NCBI GenBank assembly: GCA_963729325.1
Contig: CAVSNS010000034.1
Span: 1 to 64,000, forward strand
Direction of reading: 5' to 3'
DNA: 64,000 nucleotides
DNA from: JABCYV01 sp963729325
GTDB lineage: Bacteria; Acidobacteriota; Terriglobia; Terriglobales; Acidobacteriaceae
Below the pieces are notes generated by a model that was given only the letters and a program-made list of their open reading frames with translations, searched no databases and had not been told where the DNA came from. Shown here one piece after another: positions 38,048 through 47,268 of the stretch. Within the stretch, counting starts at the first letter, position 1; every line of letters starts with the position of its first letter. Made by a program: the position numbers and the translations under genes.

Positions 38048-38756
38048 ATGAAAACGCTTCTGACATTGCTCTTGGCGTGTGCTTGTTTGCCCGCTAGCCT
38101 TTGCCGACAACGAGAAGGAACAGGAGCGCGTGAAAGAGTCTGGGGCAGTCTTGAAAGAAATCCTCAACATCCCCGACGACATTCCTCAGGATCTGCTAGA
38201 CAAAGCCGAGTGCCTGGTCGTTTTACCTTCAGTTAAGAAGGGCGCGTTCGGAATCGGCGGTAGCTTCGGCCGGGGCGTCATGATCTGCCGCAGCGGACAG
38301 CACTATACCGGCCCATGGGGACCGCCCGCCATGTACGCGCTTGAAGGCGTTAACATCGGTTTCCAGTTGGGCGGCGAAGCCACCGATTTCGTCCTGCTGG
38401 TGATGAATCCCAAAGGAGCACGGTCGCTGCTGAGCAGTAAAGTCAAGCTTGGCGCCGATGCCTCCGCTGCTGCTGGCCCGAAGGGACGCTCCGGCGAAGC
38501 CGCCACCGACGTCGTCATGAACGCCGAAATTCTCTCTTATTCCCGCGCCAAAGGATTGTTCGCGGGCATCTCGCTCGAAGGCTCGACCTTGCGCTCCGAC
38601 GGCGGCGCCAACGAAAAGCTGTACGGTCGGAAGCTAAGTGCGAAAGACATCATTCGACTGGGCAAGGTGAAGACTCCCGCTTGTGCCCAGGAGTTAGTAG
38701 CTCTTCTCGACAAGAAAAGCCCCAAGAATCACTCCGACCCGAAGTCGCTGCAATAA
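38048..38756 (+). CDS. SYLF/YSC84-domain lipid-binding protein, exported; suspected frameshift in signal peptide
   Basis: ATG 38048 has AAGGAG eight bases upstream and starts a signal peptide (MKTLLTLLLA) that continues in another frame (LVCPLAFADNEKEQ) after about 38077. Deleting one base there restores a normal signal. The mature protein is a SYLF domain: ILNIPDDIPQDLLDKAECLVVLPSVKKGAFGIGGSFGRG, split by the usual Trp-Gly segment YTGPWGPPAMYAL, and NIGFQLGGEATDFVLLVMN. SYLF domains bind phosphoinositides and other lipids in eukaryotes. Bacterial exported forms are common but poorly characterised. Confidence 0.82.
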
Positions 38757-38911
38757 CTCCCAGGGCCCTCACCACAGGACCTCGCCGAAGACTGTGGAGC
38801 CGTCGATGGTATTTCCCTGCTGAGTGTCGTCTTTTCGCAGCCGTTTTCGATATTAGTGTATAGAGGGCCGGATAGGTTGCTGCTCCCTATTTTGCCGGCC
38901 AGGGGTGTCGT

Positions 38912-40366
38912 ATGACCATAAAGTACAAGGCGATTTGGATCGCAATGCTGATTTTTCTGGCGGTTGCGGGAAGTGGACAGGGAGGCCCTGCGATCGTCCC
39001 TAATGGGGCACATTTCCCGAATCCCGGTGGCACCTCGAGCACTTACAGCACGGCCGGCGGCATTGATCTGACCGGGCCGTTTTTTCAAAGCATTGGAACA
39101 AACGGCCGCTCCTGCGGGTCCTGTCATCAGCCGAGCGATGGGATGTCAGTTTCCGCTGCCCATGTGCAGCAGCGATTCGATACGACCCAGGGCCTAGACC
39201 CTATTTTCCGTACGGTCGACGGTTCCAACTGTAACCACGACATCGACGTTTCCACGGTCGAAGCACGCAGCGCCGCGTATAGCCTGTTGCGGACGCGTGG
39301 TCTAATCCGGATTGCGATACAGGTTCCGCCCGATGCAGATTTCGATGTCGTCTCCGTGGATAATCCGTACGCTTGCAGCGAGACCGATACCATCTCGCAG
39401 TACCGTCGCCCGTTGCCGTCCACTAATCTCAGTTTCTTGAGCGCGGTGATGTTTGACGGTCGGGAATCGTCCCCGCTTACGGGCACAATCAAAATCCTTC
39501 CCACAAATTATCCGCAGTCGCTGCGCAGCGATCTCCTGCACCAGTCGGTGGACGCAACGACGGGGCATGCACAAGGAGACGGCACCAGGCCCACACCCGC
39601 CGAGCAACAGCAAATCGTGGACTTTGAGATGGCGTTGTTCACGGCGCAGGCTACCGGCAAGGGTACCGGCAACTTGGACGCGCGGGGTGCCACTGGTGGT
39701 CCAAAGCCGCTCATCAGTCAACCGTTCTTCATCGGGACCAATTCGCAAATCCCCGTGTTCGAGAATCCAGCCAGTGGCCCCTTCAATCCAGCGATCTTCA
39801 ACACCTTCGACGCTTGGGCGGGACTACCGTATAACGATCCTCGCGCAGCGGTTGCGCGCGGACAGTTTGTATTCAATTCCAAGCCCATCAGCATCACCGG
39901 AGTGGCTGGGTTGAATGACGATAAGGCGGCCGGCGGGCTTGTCACCGGCGGCATTCCGGTGATCGCCGGATTCTGCGGCACGTGCCACGACACGCCGAAT
40001 GTTGGCAACCATTCCTTCCCCACGCCCTTGAATATTGGCACCGGTGACCCCAGCCCGGCAAATCAGTCCATTAACTTAGGAGGCCTCGACATAAGCTATC
40101 TGCCGAAGATCACGGTTCGCAGCAATGTCACGGGCGAAGAGAAGACCACCAGCGACCTCGGGCAGGCATTGATCGATGGTAGGTTCGACCACGTCGGGAA
40201 GATCAAGGGACCGATCCTGCGCGGTCTATCCGCCCGCGCCCCGTATTTTCATAACGGGTCGGCTCAGAGCCTGCTAGACGTCGTCCATTTTTATGAAGTG
40301 CGCTTTGGCGTCGTCTTCACGCCACAGGAAGAAGCGGACCTCGTCGCCTTCTTGAGCTCGCTGTGA
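38912..40366 (+). CDS. Exported di-haem c-type cytochrome (cytochrome c peroxidase-like)
   Basis: This 484-residue protein has a signal peptide (KYKAIWIAMLIFLAVAGSGQ). It has two haem c motifs, CGSCH (about residue 70) and CGTCH (about 351), and a C-terminal di-haem peroxidase-like segment (GPILRGLSARAPYFHNGSAQSLLDVVHFYEVRFG). The HNG and following Leu-rich helix match the C-terminal domain of MauG/CcpA relatives. It probably acts in the periplasm in electron transfer or peroxide reduction. It is intact, with AGGGG seven bases before ATG 38912. No cytochrome partner is next to it. Confidence 0.86.
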   Translation: MTIKYKAIWIAMLIFLAVAGSGQGGPAIVPNGAHFPNPGGTSSTYSTAGGIDLTGPFFQSIGTNGRSCGSCHQPSDGMSVSAAHVQQRFDTTQGLDPIFRTVDGSNCNHDIDVSTVEARSAAYSLLRTRGLIRIAIQVPPDADFDVVSVDNPYACSETDTISQYRRPLPSTNLSFLSAVMFDGRESSPLTGTIKILPTNYPQSLRSDLLHQSVDATTGHAQGDGTRPTPAEQQQIVDFEMALFTAQATGKGTGNLDARGATGGPKPLISQPFFIGTNSQIPVFENPASGPFNPAIFNTFDAWAGLPYNDPRAAVARGQFVFNSKPISITGVAGLNDDKAAGGLVTGGIPVIAGFCGTCHDTPNVGNHSFPTPLNIGTGDPSPANQSINLGGLDISYLPKITVRSNVTGEEKTTSDLGQALIDGRFDHVGKIKGPILRGLSARAPYFHNGSAQSLLDVVHFYEVRFGVVFTPQEEADLVAFLSSL

Positions 40367-40411
40367 CACCTTCTGGCGGAGCGCTGTCGGTATTGACGAC
40401 ATGAGTCTTAG

Positions 40412-40759
40412 TCAGGCTGCTTTGTTTGGAAGCGATGCAATCTTCCCCAGCTTCACCAGGCGCGCCACTATTGATCCGACCGTGCGATTATGAGTCTTGG
40501 CGATTTCGTGGAAGTCGATGCCGCGCCGGACTTCTTCGCAGACCTGAGCGTCTTCGGTTCGAGTCCATGTCCTGCCCGCGTTGGCCGGCCGCGTCCGCTC
40601 CCGCTGCTCCAGTTGGGCGAGCGCTCCCAGGGCACGGTTCAAAGCTTTTACGGTTTCCGGCTGCCGGCAAACCGAATCGGCTTCTAGGGCTTCCCCAGTT
40701 TGCGGATTCACTCCATTCGCCAGCGCTCGCATGATCTTCAACGCCTCCTGAATCTCCAT
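40412..40759 (-). CDS. Small HTH-type protein, unknown
   Basis: This product of about 115 residues begins MEIQEALKIMRALANGVNPQTGE and ends in a predicted helix-turn-helix: GRTWTRTEDAQVCEEVRRG, then FHEIAKTHNRTVGSIVARLVKLGKI. The N-terminal segment with a Gly-Asn-Pro-x-Thr-Gly pattern recurs in many small bacterial proteins of unknown function that carry the same C-terminal helix pair. I chose ATG 40759 because AAAGGAG lies nine bases upstream. It may bind DNA. It lies divergent from modB. Confidence 0.65.
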   Translation of the reverse strand: MEIQEALKIMRALANGVNPQTGEALEADSVCRQPETVKALNRALGALAQLEQRERTRPANAGRTWTRTEDAQVCEEVRRGIDFHEIAKTHNRTVGSIVARLVKLGKIASLPNKAA

Positions 40760-41023
40760 CGGTCGCATCTCCTTTGGCTCGAGAGTAGCCTTGGCAGGTC
40801 TGCTGCCGTTGTGATCCGCGAACATGCCGCCACTCAGAACGCCCGTTTTGGGAATCACAGATCGCCCGTCTCTGCGTTTACACGTCTTTGCGCCTTTAAT
40901 TTGGTGAAGCTCGCGAAGCACCTACCCGCGAAGGTCGCCGAAGAAAGGCGAAGACGCAGAGAATGTGACTTCCAGTCTCCATTTACGTATATTGGTTCGC
41001 GCGGGAACGAAGAACTCAACTCC

Positions 41024-41698
41024 ATGGATTGGCAGGCATTTGCACTCACAATTCGGCTGGCGCTGTTGGTGGCGGCAATCCTGATGGTACTGGGGCTGCC
41101 AGTCGCCTACTGGCTGGCGTATTCGCGCTGGCGTTGGAAATTTCTGGCCGAAGCGGTGGTCGCTCTACCCATTGTTCTGCCACCCACCGTCCTCGGTTTC
41201 TATGTTCTGGTAGCGCTCGGCCCTCGCAGTCCGCTCGGCCGCTGGTGGGAAACTCTAACCGGCCACACCCTGGCGTTTACCTTCGAAGGCCTGGTTATTG
41301 GATCGATCATCTACAGCTTGCCTTTCGCGGTGCAGCCCTTCGCTGCTTCGTTTTCCGCAATCGATCCGAGGTTGATCGCAGCCTCAGCAACCCTGGGCGC
41401 CTCCAGGCTGCGGACTTTCTTTCGCGTAATTCTGCCCTTATCCGTCTCCGGGCTCGTGACCGGTGTGGCGTTAAGCTTTGCTCACACTATGGGAGAATTC
41501 GGGGTGGTGCTGATGGTGGGCGGCAATATCCCAGGCGTTACACGCACAGTTTCGATCGATATCTACGACAAGGTGCAAGCCTTCAACTTCACCGCTGCCA
41601 ATGTGACAGCGCTGCTGTTGCTCATGATTTCATTTGCGATCCTGTCGGTGGTGTACGCTCTGAACCGCAGAGTGTGGGTGATATGGCGCTGGAAGTAG
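41024..41698 (+). CDS. modB: Molybdate ABC transporter permease
   Basis: This 224-residue inner-membrane permease begins MDWQAFALTIRLALLVAAIL. The family segments are VALPIVLPPTVLGFYVLVALGPRSPLG, SLPFAVQPFAASFSAIDPRLIAASATLGASRLRTFFRV and the EAA-loop-like region leading to GVALSFAHTMGEFGVVLMVGGNIPG, the ModB hallmark. It forms the channel of the molybdate importer with ModC. The periplasmic ModA is not found upstream in this window. It is intact. A hairpin-bearing repeat separates it from modC. Confidence 0.93.
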   Translation: MDWQAFALTIRLALLVAAILMVLGLPVAYWLAYSRWRWKFLAEAVVALPIVLPPTVLGFYVLVALGPRSPLGRWWETLTGHTLAFTFEGLVIGSIIYSLPFAVQPFAASFSAIDPRLIAASATLGASRLRTFFRVILPLSVSGLVTGVALSFAHTMGEFGVVLMVGGNIPGVTRTVSIDIYDKVQAFNFTAANVTALLLLMISFAILSVVYALNRRVWVIWRWK

Positions 41699-41704
41699 CT
41701 TGTT

Positions 41705-41772
41705 TGTCATCCTGAGCGTAGTCGAGCGATTCGCTCGCGAATTGCTCGACGGAGTCGAAGGATCTCTACAAG
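41705..41772. repeat. Dispersed intergenic repeat with 14-bp hairpin, between modB and modC
   Basis: The segment starts TGTCATCCTGAGCGTAGTCG and ends GAGTCGAAGGATCTCTA, which I recognise as a repeat type scattered in acidobacterial genomes. Inside it, 41721-41750 forms a 14-pair hairpin (arms GTCGAGCGATTCGC and GCGAATTGCTCGAC, with one G-U pair) closed by a two-base loop. It may act as an mRNA structure between the two mod genes. Confidence 0.7.
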
Positions 41773-41799
41773 CCGGGGTTTTTGCGCTCTAGACTTGAT

Positions 41800-42964
41800 A
41801 TGGACATGGCGAACGCCCACGCCGATTCGATCGAGACAGTCCCATCGGTATCCACGGCCGCATCTTCCCAGGGTCTTTCTGTACAAGTTCGCAAGCGGTT
41901 TGCCGATGGTTTCGAACTCAACTCGGAGTTCACTATTCCATCAGGCATCACCATCGTTTTTGGCGCGTCCGGGGCAGGGAAGACAACGCTGCTTGATTGC
42001 ATAGCCGGACTCACCGTACCCGACGCGGCCCAGATCGCAATTGGGAGCCAGATTCTTGTGGACGATGCGCAGGGAATAAATCTTGCGGTGCGGCTCCGCC
42101 GGGTCGGCTACGTCTTCCAGGACCTCGCGCTTTTTCCTCATCTCAGTGTCGACAAAAATATTCAGTATGGACTTGCCGCCACTGGATGAAAACGAGAAGC
42201 GTTTGAGAACCGATGCGATCCTCGAATCTTTCCGCATCCCGCAGCTTCGCGGTCGCAAGCCCGCCGAGATTTCCGGCGGCGAGCGCCAGAGAGTTGCGCT
42301 GGCCCGCGCTCTCGTGACCGATCCTTGCGTCCTTCTGCTCGACGAACCACTGGCAGCGTTGGACGCCTCCACCAAGTCGAAGATTATCGATGACTTGCGC
42401 GCTTGGAACCAGGCCCATCGTATTCCGATCCTTTATGTGACCCACAGTCGCGAGGAAGTATTCGCCCTGGGGGAACGAGTGCTGGTTCTGGAAAATGGCC
42501 GGATTATCGCGCAGGGCACGCCTCATGAAGTGATGACGGCTCCGCGTCAGGAAACCGTGGCGCAGCTGGCCGGCTTCGAGAATATTTTTGACGCGACGGT
42601 ACTTGCCGCACATCCGGATCGTGGCACCATGACCTGTCAGATTGTGGGCAGCAGCGTTGAGTTGGAAACGCCGTTGGTGCGGGCGGAAGTAGGTTCGGTA
42701 CTCCGCGTCGGAATCCGCGCGGGCGATATTTTGCTGGCCACCGTCCGCCGGCTGGGCTGAGTGCACGCAACGTGATTCAAGGCCGCATCATTTCTCTTGC
42801 GCAACGCGACGTGATGGTGGTGGCCAAGATCGATTGTGGCGTGCGAAATAGAAGTTCACCTCACTCTGGCGGCCCGAGATTCACTTCATCTTCAGCCCGG
42901 ACGCGAAGTTTGGCTCGTGGTGAAGACTCACTCCTGCCACCTGATGGCAAATTGACATCCAAAG
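41800..42964 (+). CDS. modC: Molybdate ABC transporter ATP-binding protein; three suspected frameshifts
   Basis: The ATPase of the molybdate importer. Walker A is FGASGAGKTTLLDCIAG, the Q-loop region is RRVGYVFQDLALFPHLSV, the ABC signature is EISGGERQRVALARAL, and Walker B is CVLLLDEPLAALD. The C-terminal molybdate-binding TOBE domain reads GLSARNVIQGRIISLAQRDV and then EIEVHLTLAARDSLHLQPG. Frame breaks occur near 42180, 42745 and 42843. Removing, adding and removing one base respectively gives a continuous ModC ending VWLVVKTHSCHLMAN. ATG 41800 or 41806 starts the gene. Confidence 0.85.
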
Positions 42965-42997
42965 CCTAGACACCGCAAGTAGACGCCGATATCATCA

Positions 42998-44596
42998 CTA
43001 GCGCTTCCGCGCTTCCACGATCTGCTCCATCTCGATTACTCCCACCCACTGTCCATTCCGCTTCTCGCCGTAAATCAGCCGGCCCCCGAGGATCTGGGCT
43101 GCAGCCTCCGGGGGGACATCGCTGTGATAGCCAAAAAAACGCCTCTTCCATTCCTGCCACCGTTCCCAATGCTCGAGCCATGGATGAGCGGGCTCCCACT
43201 TGGTGGAGAAAACCAGCGCTACGTCGAAACTGGAACGGAGATCGGCAGCCGACACGAGCTGCTCGACGGTAAAGTTTTCAATGCGGAGAACTCGCATCGG
43301 CCGTGTCACGTAGCCGAGATAAGGCCAGGTCAGTTCATCGCTCGCCGGCCACGCGGTTAGTACTCTTGCCCTGCGATAACGTGCCTCAAGGAGAGTCTCC
43401 GCATCCTGGTGCAACCGAATGTAATCACGATAGGCGAGATTGTCCTCGAGGGAAAATCCATAAGGAGGATTCACGAAGAGCGCGGCTACGAATGCCAGCA
43501 CCACAATCGCTACCACACCTCGCCACAACCGCACTCTGCGCCACAAGGTGGACACGCAGACAATAATTACCAGCGGAACTACCGGCAGCATGTAACGCGC
43601 CAGCACGGCCCCGCCCACCAGGGCCATTGCCACCACATAAGTTACGACTACCGAGAGGAACGCAAATTGCACCGCCAGCGCGATTCGCGGGCGCTCTCCA
43701 TTGGCTCGGTCTCCGTCATGCAACGGCGGCAGCCACATCGCCAGCAGCGCCGCCAATGTGAGCACATACAGATTGAGATATCCCGTCACCTGAAATATCC
43801 GAAGTCCCAACGCGAGCACGATGCGCAGAGGATGCAGGGTGGCCTCTACGTTGTAATGGAAAAATTCAGGGTTGCCGAATACAAAGCCGGTGCGCTCGTA
43901 GTGATATGCATACCAGCATCCGAGCGGAATTAGCGGCAAGAGAAGTAAGGCGGATTTCCAACTGCGCTCCTGAGTCAGACAAAGGGGCTCACTCTGCTCC
44001 TCGTGAGTGAGCAACGGACAAAGGAACTCCCATAGAAACAAAGCCAGAGGAGCCAGGATCGCCGTCTCCTTGGCGAACGCAGCCGTCGAGAACCAAACCG
44101 CCGTCGCAGTAAGACGCTTGTCCACGTAGGAGCGCAAGCCCCAGAAGGTCAGTCCGGCTGCCGCGAGGTCCAAGTGGGCGAGTGAGCTTTGCGCGAAGAA
44201 TACCGGATAAAGTGCGGTGCACACCGTCGCAGCCCATGCGACTTCGATATTTGCGACTCTTTGCGCCAGCCGGAAGACACCGAGCAGAGAAAATGCTGCG
44301 AGCAGCAGCATCGCCGTACGGGTCACTGCGGGGGAGTAGCCAGCAATCTTCCACCACGCAGCCAGATATGCCATCACCAGGGGCGGGTGCGCATTGGATG
44401 GAGTTGAATGCGGAACCAGGATTCCAGTCAGAAGCAAATCGCGGGCTGCGGGTACGTAATATCCGGCCTCGTCCCAGAAGTAGGGCAAACGCAGGAGCGG
44501 CAGGTGCAGTACCAACACAGCAAGAAAGAGCACCGCGAAAACTAGTACGGGCTTCAATTGTGGTGCTGAGAGCGCGGCGCGCGACCCCGACGCCAT
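42998..44596 (-). CDS. Membrane glycosyltransferase of the ArnT/PMT (GT39/GT83) type
   Basis: This 532-residue protein has about eleven transmembrane helices. Its first periplasmic loop has the family acidic motif (RLPYFWDEAGYYVPAARDLL) and NAHPPLVMAYLAAWWKIAG, as in ArnT/PMT_2 enzymes that use polyprenyl-phosphate sugars. A soluble C-terminal domain follows. The acceptor is unknown; lipid A, glycan or protein are all possible. The start ATG 44596 is directly adjacent to the stop of the DUF3467 gene upstream, which suggests coupling. The frame is intact. Confidence 0.85.
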   Translation of the reverse strand: MASGSRAALSAPQLKPVLVFAVLFLAVLVLHLPLLRLPYFWDEAGYYVPAARDLLLTGILVPHSTPSNAHPPLVMAYLAAWWKIAGYSPAVTRTAMLLLAAFSLLGVFRLAQRVANIEVAWAATVCTALYPVFFAQSSLAHLDLAAAGLTFWGLRSYVDKRLTATAVWFSTAAFAKETAILAPLALFLWEFLCPLLTHEEQSEPLCLTQERSWKSALLLLPLIPLGCWYAYHYERTGFVFGNPEFFHYNVEATLHPLRIVLALGLRIFQVTGYLNLYVLTLAALLAMWLPPLHDGDRANGERPRIALAVQFAFLSVVVTYVVAMALVGGAVLARYMLPVVPLVIIVCVSTLWRRVRLWRGVVAIVVLAFVAALFVNPPYGFSLEDNLAYRDYIRLHQDAETLLEARYRRARVLTAWPASDELTWPYLGYVTRPMRVLRIENFTVEQLVSAADLRSSFDVALVFSTKWEPAHPWLEHWERWQEWKRRFFGYHSDVPPEAAAQILGGRLIYGEKRNGQWVGVIEMEQIVEARKR

Positions 44597-44893
44597 TTAG
44601 TGCACCGGCCCAGGCGACATCATCCGCGGATCGAGTTTGATCTCGCCAAACGTGCTTTCGTAACCGGCCACGTTCTGCTGCAGGATGGCGGTCAACGCCT
44701 TGGCCTGCTGCGGGCTCAGATAAATGCCCTGGAAGTTCTGCACTTCCACTTGGGTTTCGCTCTGCTGCTGCAGGGTGCCAAACACCAGGTAGAAATCCCA
44801 GACATTCACTCGTACCTGCACGCTGTTGGCGTAGCTCTCACGATAATCCGGCCGATTGACCAGCTTGATGTTGGGCTGCGTTGGATTCGCCAT
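44597..44893 (-). CDS. DUF3467 family small protein
   Basis: This 98-residue protein begins MANPTQPNIKLVNRPDYRE and contains YANSVQVRVNVWDFYLVFGT and LSPQQAKALTAILQQNVAGYE, the DUF3467 pattern. The family is of unknown function and has an immunoglobulin-like two-sheet prediction. It lies zero bases upstream of the ArnT/PMT-type gene on the same strand. The frame is intact. Confidence 0.85.
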   Translation of the reverse strand: MANPTQPNIKLVNRPDYRESYANSVQVRVNVWDFYLVFGTLQQQSETQVEVQNFQGIYLSPQQAKALTAILQQNVAGYESTFGEIKLDPRMMSPGPVH

Positions 44894-45014
44894 AGGCTAG
44901 ACAGTGTAGCGTAGCCAGAGCCCGCAGCCGAAATCCCGAGCGATTCGTCTATGCCTCAAATTGAATCAGCCTTCGTTGATCTGCCAGGCGATACAATAGG
45001 ACAAATCGAGGATC

Positions 45015-45098
45015 GCCGGGATGGTGGAATGGCAGACACGCACGGCTTAGGACCGTGTGCCGCAAGGCGTGCAGGTTCGACTCCTGTTCCCGGCACCA
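45015..45098 (+). tRNA. tRNA-Leu (anticodon UAG)
   Basis: An 84-base gene with a 7-bp acceptor stem (GCCGGGA/TCCCGGC), a D-arm with GGTGGAATGGCAGAC, the anticodon loop CTTAGGA (anticodon TAG), a long class II variable arm (TGTGCCGCAAGGCGT), the T-loop GGTTCGACTCC and an encoded CCA. It reads CUA leucine codons. Confidence 0.96.
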
Positions 45099-45178
45099 TT
45101 CTTGACCACGACGCCTTCTGCCGCTAGTCTTAGAAACCCATCCCCATTTTGCTACAATCCCAACCCGAGGGGGAATAC

Positions 45179-45493
45179 ATGGACATACTCGCGCAGTTAA
45201 AGGCTGCACGTGACAAAGCCGCATTCGAGTTAGGTCGACTGGAGGCTGCTGTTTCTGCGTTATCAGGGTTCAACTCAAAGTCAAACAGGTCCGCCGGGAG
45301 GCGTCGGAAGATGTCGGCGTCGGCTCGGAGGAAGATCAGTCTGGCACAAAAAGCACGATGGGCGAAGAGAAGCTCGAACGGTAAAGCTCTTGTGCGGCTT
45401 AAACGGCATGTCTCCGCAGCATCCAGGAGGAAAATGGCGGCCGCCCAACGCGCGAGATGGGCGAAGTTCAAGCAACAGAAGAAAGCGGCGTAA
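45179..45493 (+). CDS. Small very basic protein with repeated Ala/Arg motif
   Basis: This 104-residue protein has an N-terminal helix (MDILAQLKAARDKAAFELGRLEAAVSALSG) and a strongly basic C-terminus with two copies of a SARRKISLAQKARWAK-like motif (second copy ASRRKMAAAQRARWAK). ATG 45179 has GAGGGGG upstream. The motif repeats resemble small DNA-binding or nucleoid-associated tails, although no named domain fits. A strong terminator follows at 45570. Confidence 0.7.
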   Translation: MDILAQLKAARDKAAFELGRLEAAVSALSGFNSKSNRSAGRRRKMSASARRKISLAQKARWAKRSSNGKALVRLKRHVSAASRRKMAAAQRARWAKFKQQKKAA

Positions 45494-45569
45494 GTAGGAA
45501 GAAGTGATGAAACCCGCTGCTGAGTCTGGCGGGCTTAAATATTTGTGCAGAAGGGTGCACGCCCCACCT

Positions 45570-45596
45570 AACCCGCCGCTCCCAACGGCGGGTTTT
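45570..45596 (+). terminator. Intrinsic terminator after the small basic protein gene
   Basis: The stem CCCGCCG/CGGCGGG (45572-45578 and 45586-45592), with a 7-base loop and flanking AA/TT pairs, is followed by TTTT. Confidence 0.85.
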
Positions 45597-45765
45597 CGAT
45601 TCTACAGGTCAGTGCGGTCTATATGATCCGATGGGCCCTGCGCCAGCTCCCAGAGTATGTTGTCACCAATCATGTCAAGGCGCAAGTTGATTCTGAGGGT
45701 CGATGACAATGCTTCGATAGGGCATTTGCTAAGGAGAGCATTTGGGACGTGGACAACTTTGGAGC
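45597..45765. other. Gene-free stretch between two terminators
   Basis: This stretch lies between the plus-strand terminator at 45570-45596 and the minus-strand terminator at 45766-45800. A 66-codon frame on the minus strand (45602-45802) reads through the terminator hairpin and has no recognisable content. I see nothing else. Confidence 0.4.
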
Positions 45766-45800
45766 AAAAATAGGGCCGCCGACTTTCTGTTCGGCAGCCC
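45766..45800 (-). terminator. Intrinsic terminator after the Cys-rich secreted protein gene
   Basis: On the minus strand a 10-base-armed hairpin (GGGCTGCCGA with TCGGCGGCCC, one mismatch, 8-base loop) is followed by TATTTTT (45766-45772). It sits 45 bases past the stop of the minus-strand gene. Confidence 0.82.
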
Positions 45801-45844
45801 ATAGCAATTATGTTTCGAGCAGTCGATACCCTTTACGGTCAGCC

Positions 45845-46435
45845 CTAGAATGCGTGGTCTTCTAAACCACAAGTGCAGGTACCGCGGCCGCTGCCCAGAA
45901 TGATCTCGAACGAGCAGAACTGTTGCAAGCCAGCCAGTTCAGACGCCGCAAGGTTCGCATCGTGCAGTTCGGTCTCGGTGATCGCGTACCCAGAAGTTGC
46001 CCTCTGGATGTGCGTGGCCCAGCCCCGGATTCCAGCGGTTGGACTACCCTTGGTTGGATCGCAAGACCCGGAAGGAGCGTTCGTCGAAACTACCTTGATC
46101 ACGCCTCTGACGTTCACGAAAGAGGTTAGAGAATTCGCCAACAGGTAACGGTTGACGGATTCTGCGATAAGGCCGTCGGCGGTTACCGGGCAGCTGCAGC
46201 ACTCCTGCATCTCCTGGCTGTCGTCGAAGACGTAGAACGCCGCACAGAGGGAGCCCCCTGTGTTGCCGTCGTTGATGACCCGCACTGTCGCATCCGGTGC
46301 GCCAGCTGTATTCGCATTCGAGTAGTACGTAACCGCGTAGGTGCTATTGTCTTGCGCCACCGCGGTCGCTGAGATTACTCCCAGCACAAGGGCAATGGCC
46401 AGTATGGACAAGATCGTACACACTACTTTCTTCAT
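45845..46435 (-). CDS. Secreted cysteine-rich protein, unknown
   Basis: This 196-residue product has a clear signal peptide (MKKVVCTILSILAIALVLG, cleavage near AVAQD) and about ten cysteines in the mature part, including QECCSCPVT and a terminal GTCTCGLED. The segment around EMQECCSCPVTADGL looks like a family signature in other acidobacterial secreted proteins; this is a recollection and has not been checked. GAGGAGG lies eight bases before ATG 46435. It is followed by a strong terminator, so it is a single-gene unit. Structural or binding role unknown. Confidence 0.72.
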   Translation of the reverse strand: MKKVVCTILSILAIALVLGVISATAVAQDNSTYAVTYYSNANTAGAPDATVRVINDGNTGGSLCAAFYVFDDSQEMQECCSCPVTADGLIAESVNRYLLANSLTSFVNVRGVIKVVSTNAPSGSCDPTKGSPTAGIRGWATHIQRATSGYAITETELHDANLAASELAGLQQFCSFEIILGSGRGTCTCGLEDHAF

Positions 46436-46757
46436 TCAAAATCCTCCTCATTGGGCGGCGCGAGCTGGGGGAGGAGAAATTAGCTGGACGCCCTCGCGCA
46501 CTTTAACTCGTCGTTCGAACTTTGCAACTACCCACGTGGATTAGTCCTATCCCCAAACCAGGTTCCGGCGGCTGAAGTGGCCACTACCGCAACATCGAGA
46601 TAGGCGAACGGAGAACGAAGACTTTACCCGGTAGCGGCTAAAGTCGATGTCTTTCTGGAATAGGAGGCATTTTCCCTCGCTCATTCCTCCCGGCACAACT
46701 ATCTTCCCTGCGGGGCTGGGAAGATCAGCCCGCGAGTCAGAAACAGGTATTCAGCGT
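46436..46757. other. Intergenic stretch with one hairpin
   Basis: These ~320 bases between two minus-strand genes hold no recognised gene. An 8-bp stem (ATCTTCCC/GGGAAGAT, 46701-46726) lies near the end of the upstream small membrane protein gene. It lacks a T run on either strand, so I do not call it a terminator. Confidence 0.4.
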
Positions 46758-47033
46758 TCACTGAACCTGGTTCAGCCCCTGATAGATGAACATGCCCGCG
46801 ATCACCAGGAACATGAGACCTGAAGCCCAACCCAGGCCTTTCACCAAGGGGTTAATCTTGTTCACCTTGGCCATGAGCTCCATCTGTTCCCGGGCCATCG
46901 CCGATGCCGACTCATCCAGAAAAAGCTGATCGTCCTCTTGCATAGTGAGGGTGCTGCGGTAAATCAGGAGGATGATCAAGACGGCCGTCAGAATGCCCCA
47001 CCCAATCAGCAGCCACACTAGAAAAGGAGACAT
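46758..47033 (-). CDS. Small two-helix membrane protein, unknown
   Basis: This 91-residue protein has a transmembrane helix at each end (FLVWLLIGWGILTAVLIILLIY and LGWASGLMFLVIAGMFIYQG) and a charged middle (QEDDQLFLDESASAMAREQ) predicted to be helical. GAGGTGG lies just upstream of ATG 47033. It is divergent from the Fe-S carrier gene. Family not recognised. Confidence 0.7.
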   Translation of the reverse strand: MSPFLVWLLIGWGILTAVLIILLIYRSTLTMQEDDQLFLDESASAMAREQMELMAKVNKINPLVKGLGWASGLMFLVIAGMFIYQGLNQVQ

Positions 47034-47268
47034 AGGCCACCTCGATAGCGATTTCGAGCCGTTCCCCGCTGCTGCTCAGGATGTGAGGCCGTAGCCCACA
47101 ACGAGCCCCAGGGACGGGCCCTACCGGCGCATTATAGCTCCGCCTGGCAAGCTCACGCATTTTTGTTTCCGGTCTGCGTCCTGAAGGGACTCCGGATCAT
47201 CAAAGTTTGTTGACAGAGCCAGGATTGACAAACTGCGGTTGGTTTTTACCCGCCTCTTTGGCTGGCTT

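Noticed and set aside
45602..45802. 66-codon minus-strand frame
   Set aside because: It starts within the terminator hairpin of the neighbouring gene and has no recognisable content.
46701..46726. 8-bp hairpin as terminator
   Set aside because: There is no T run on either strand next to the stem.
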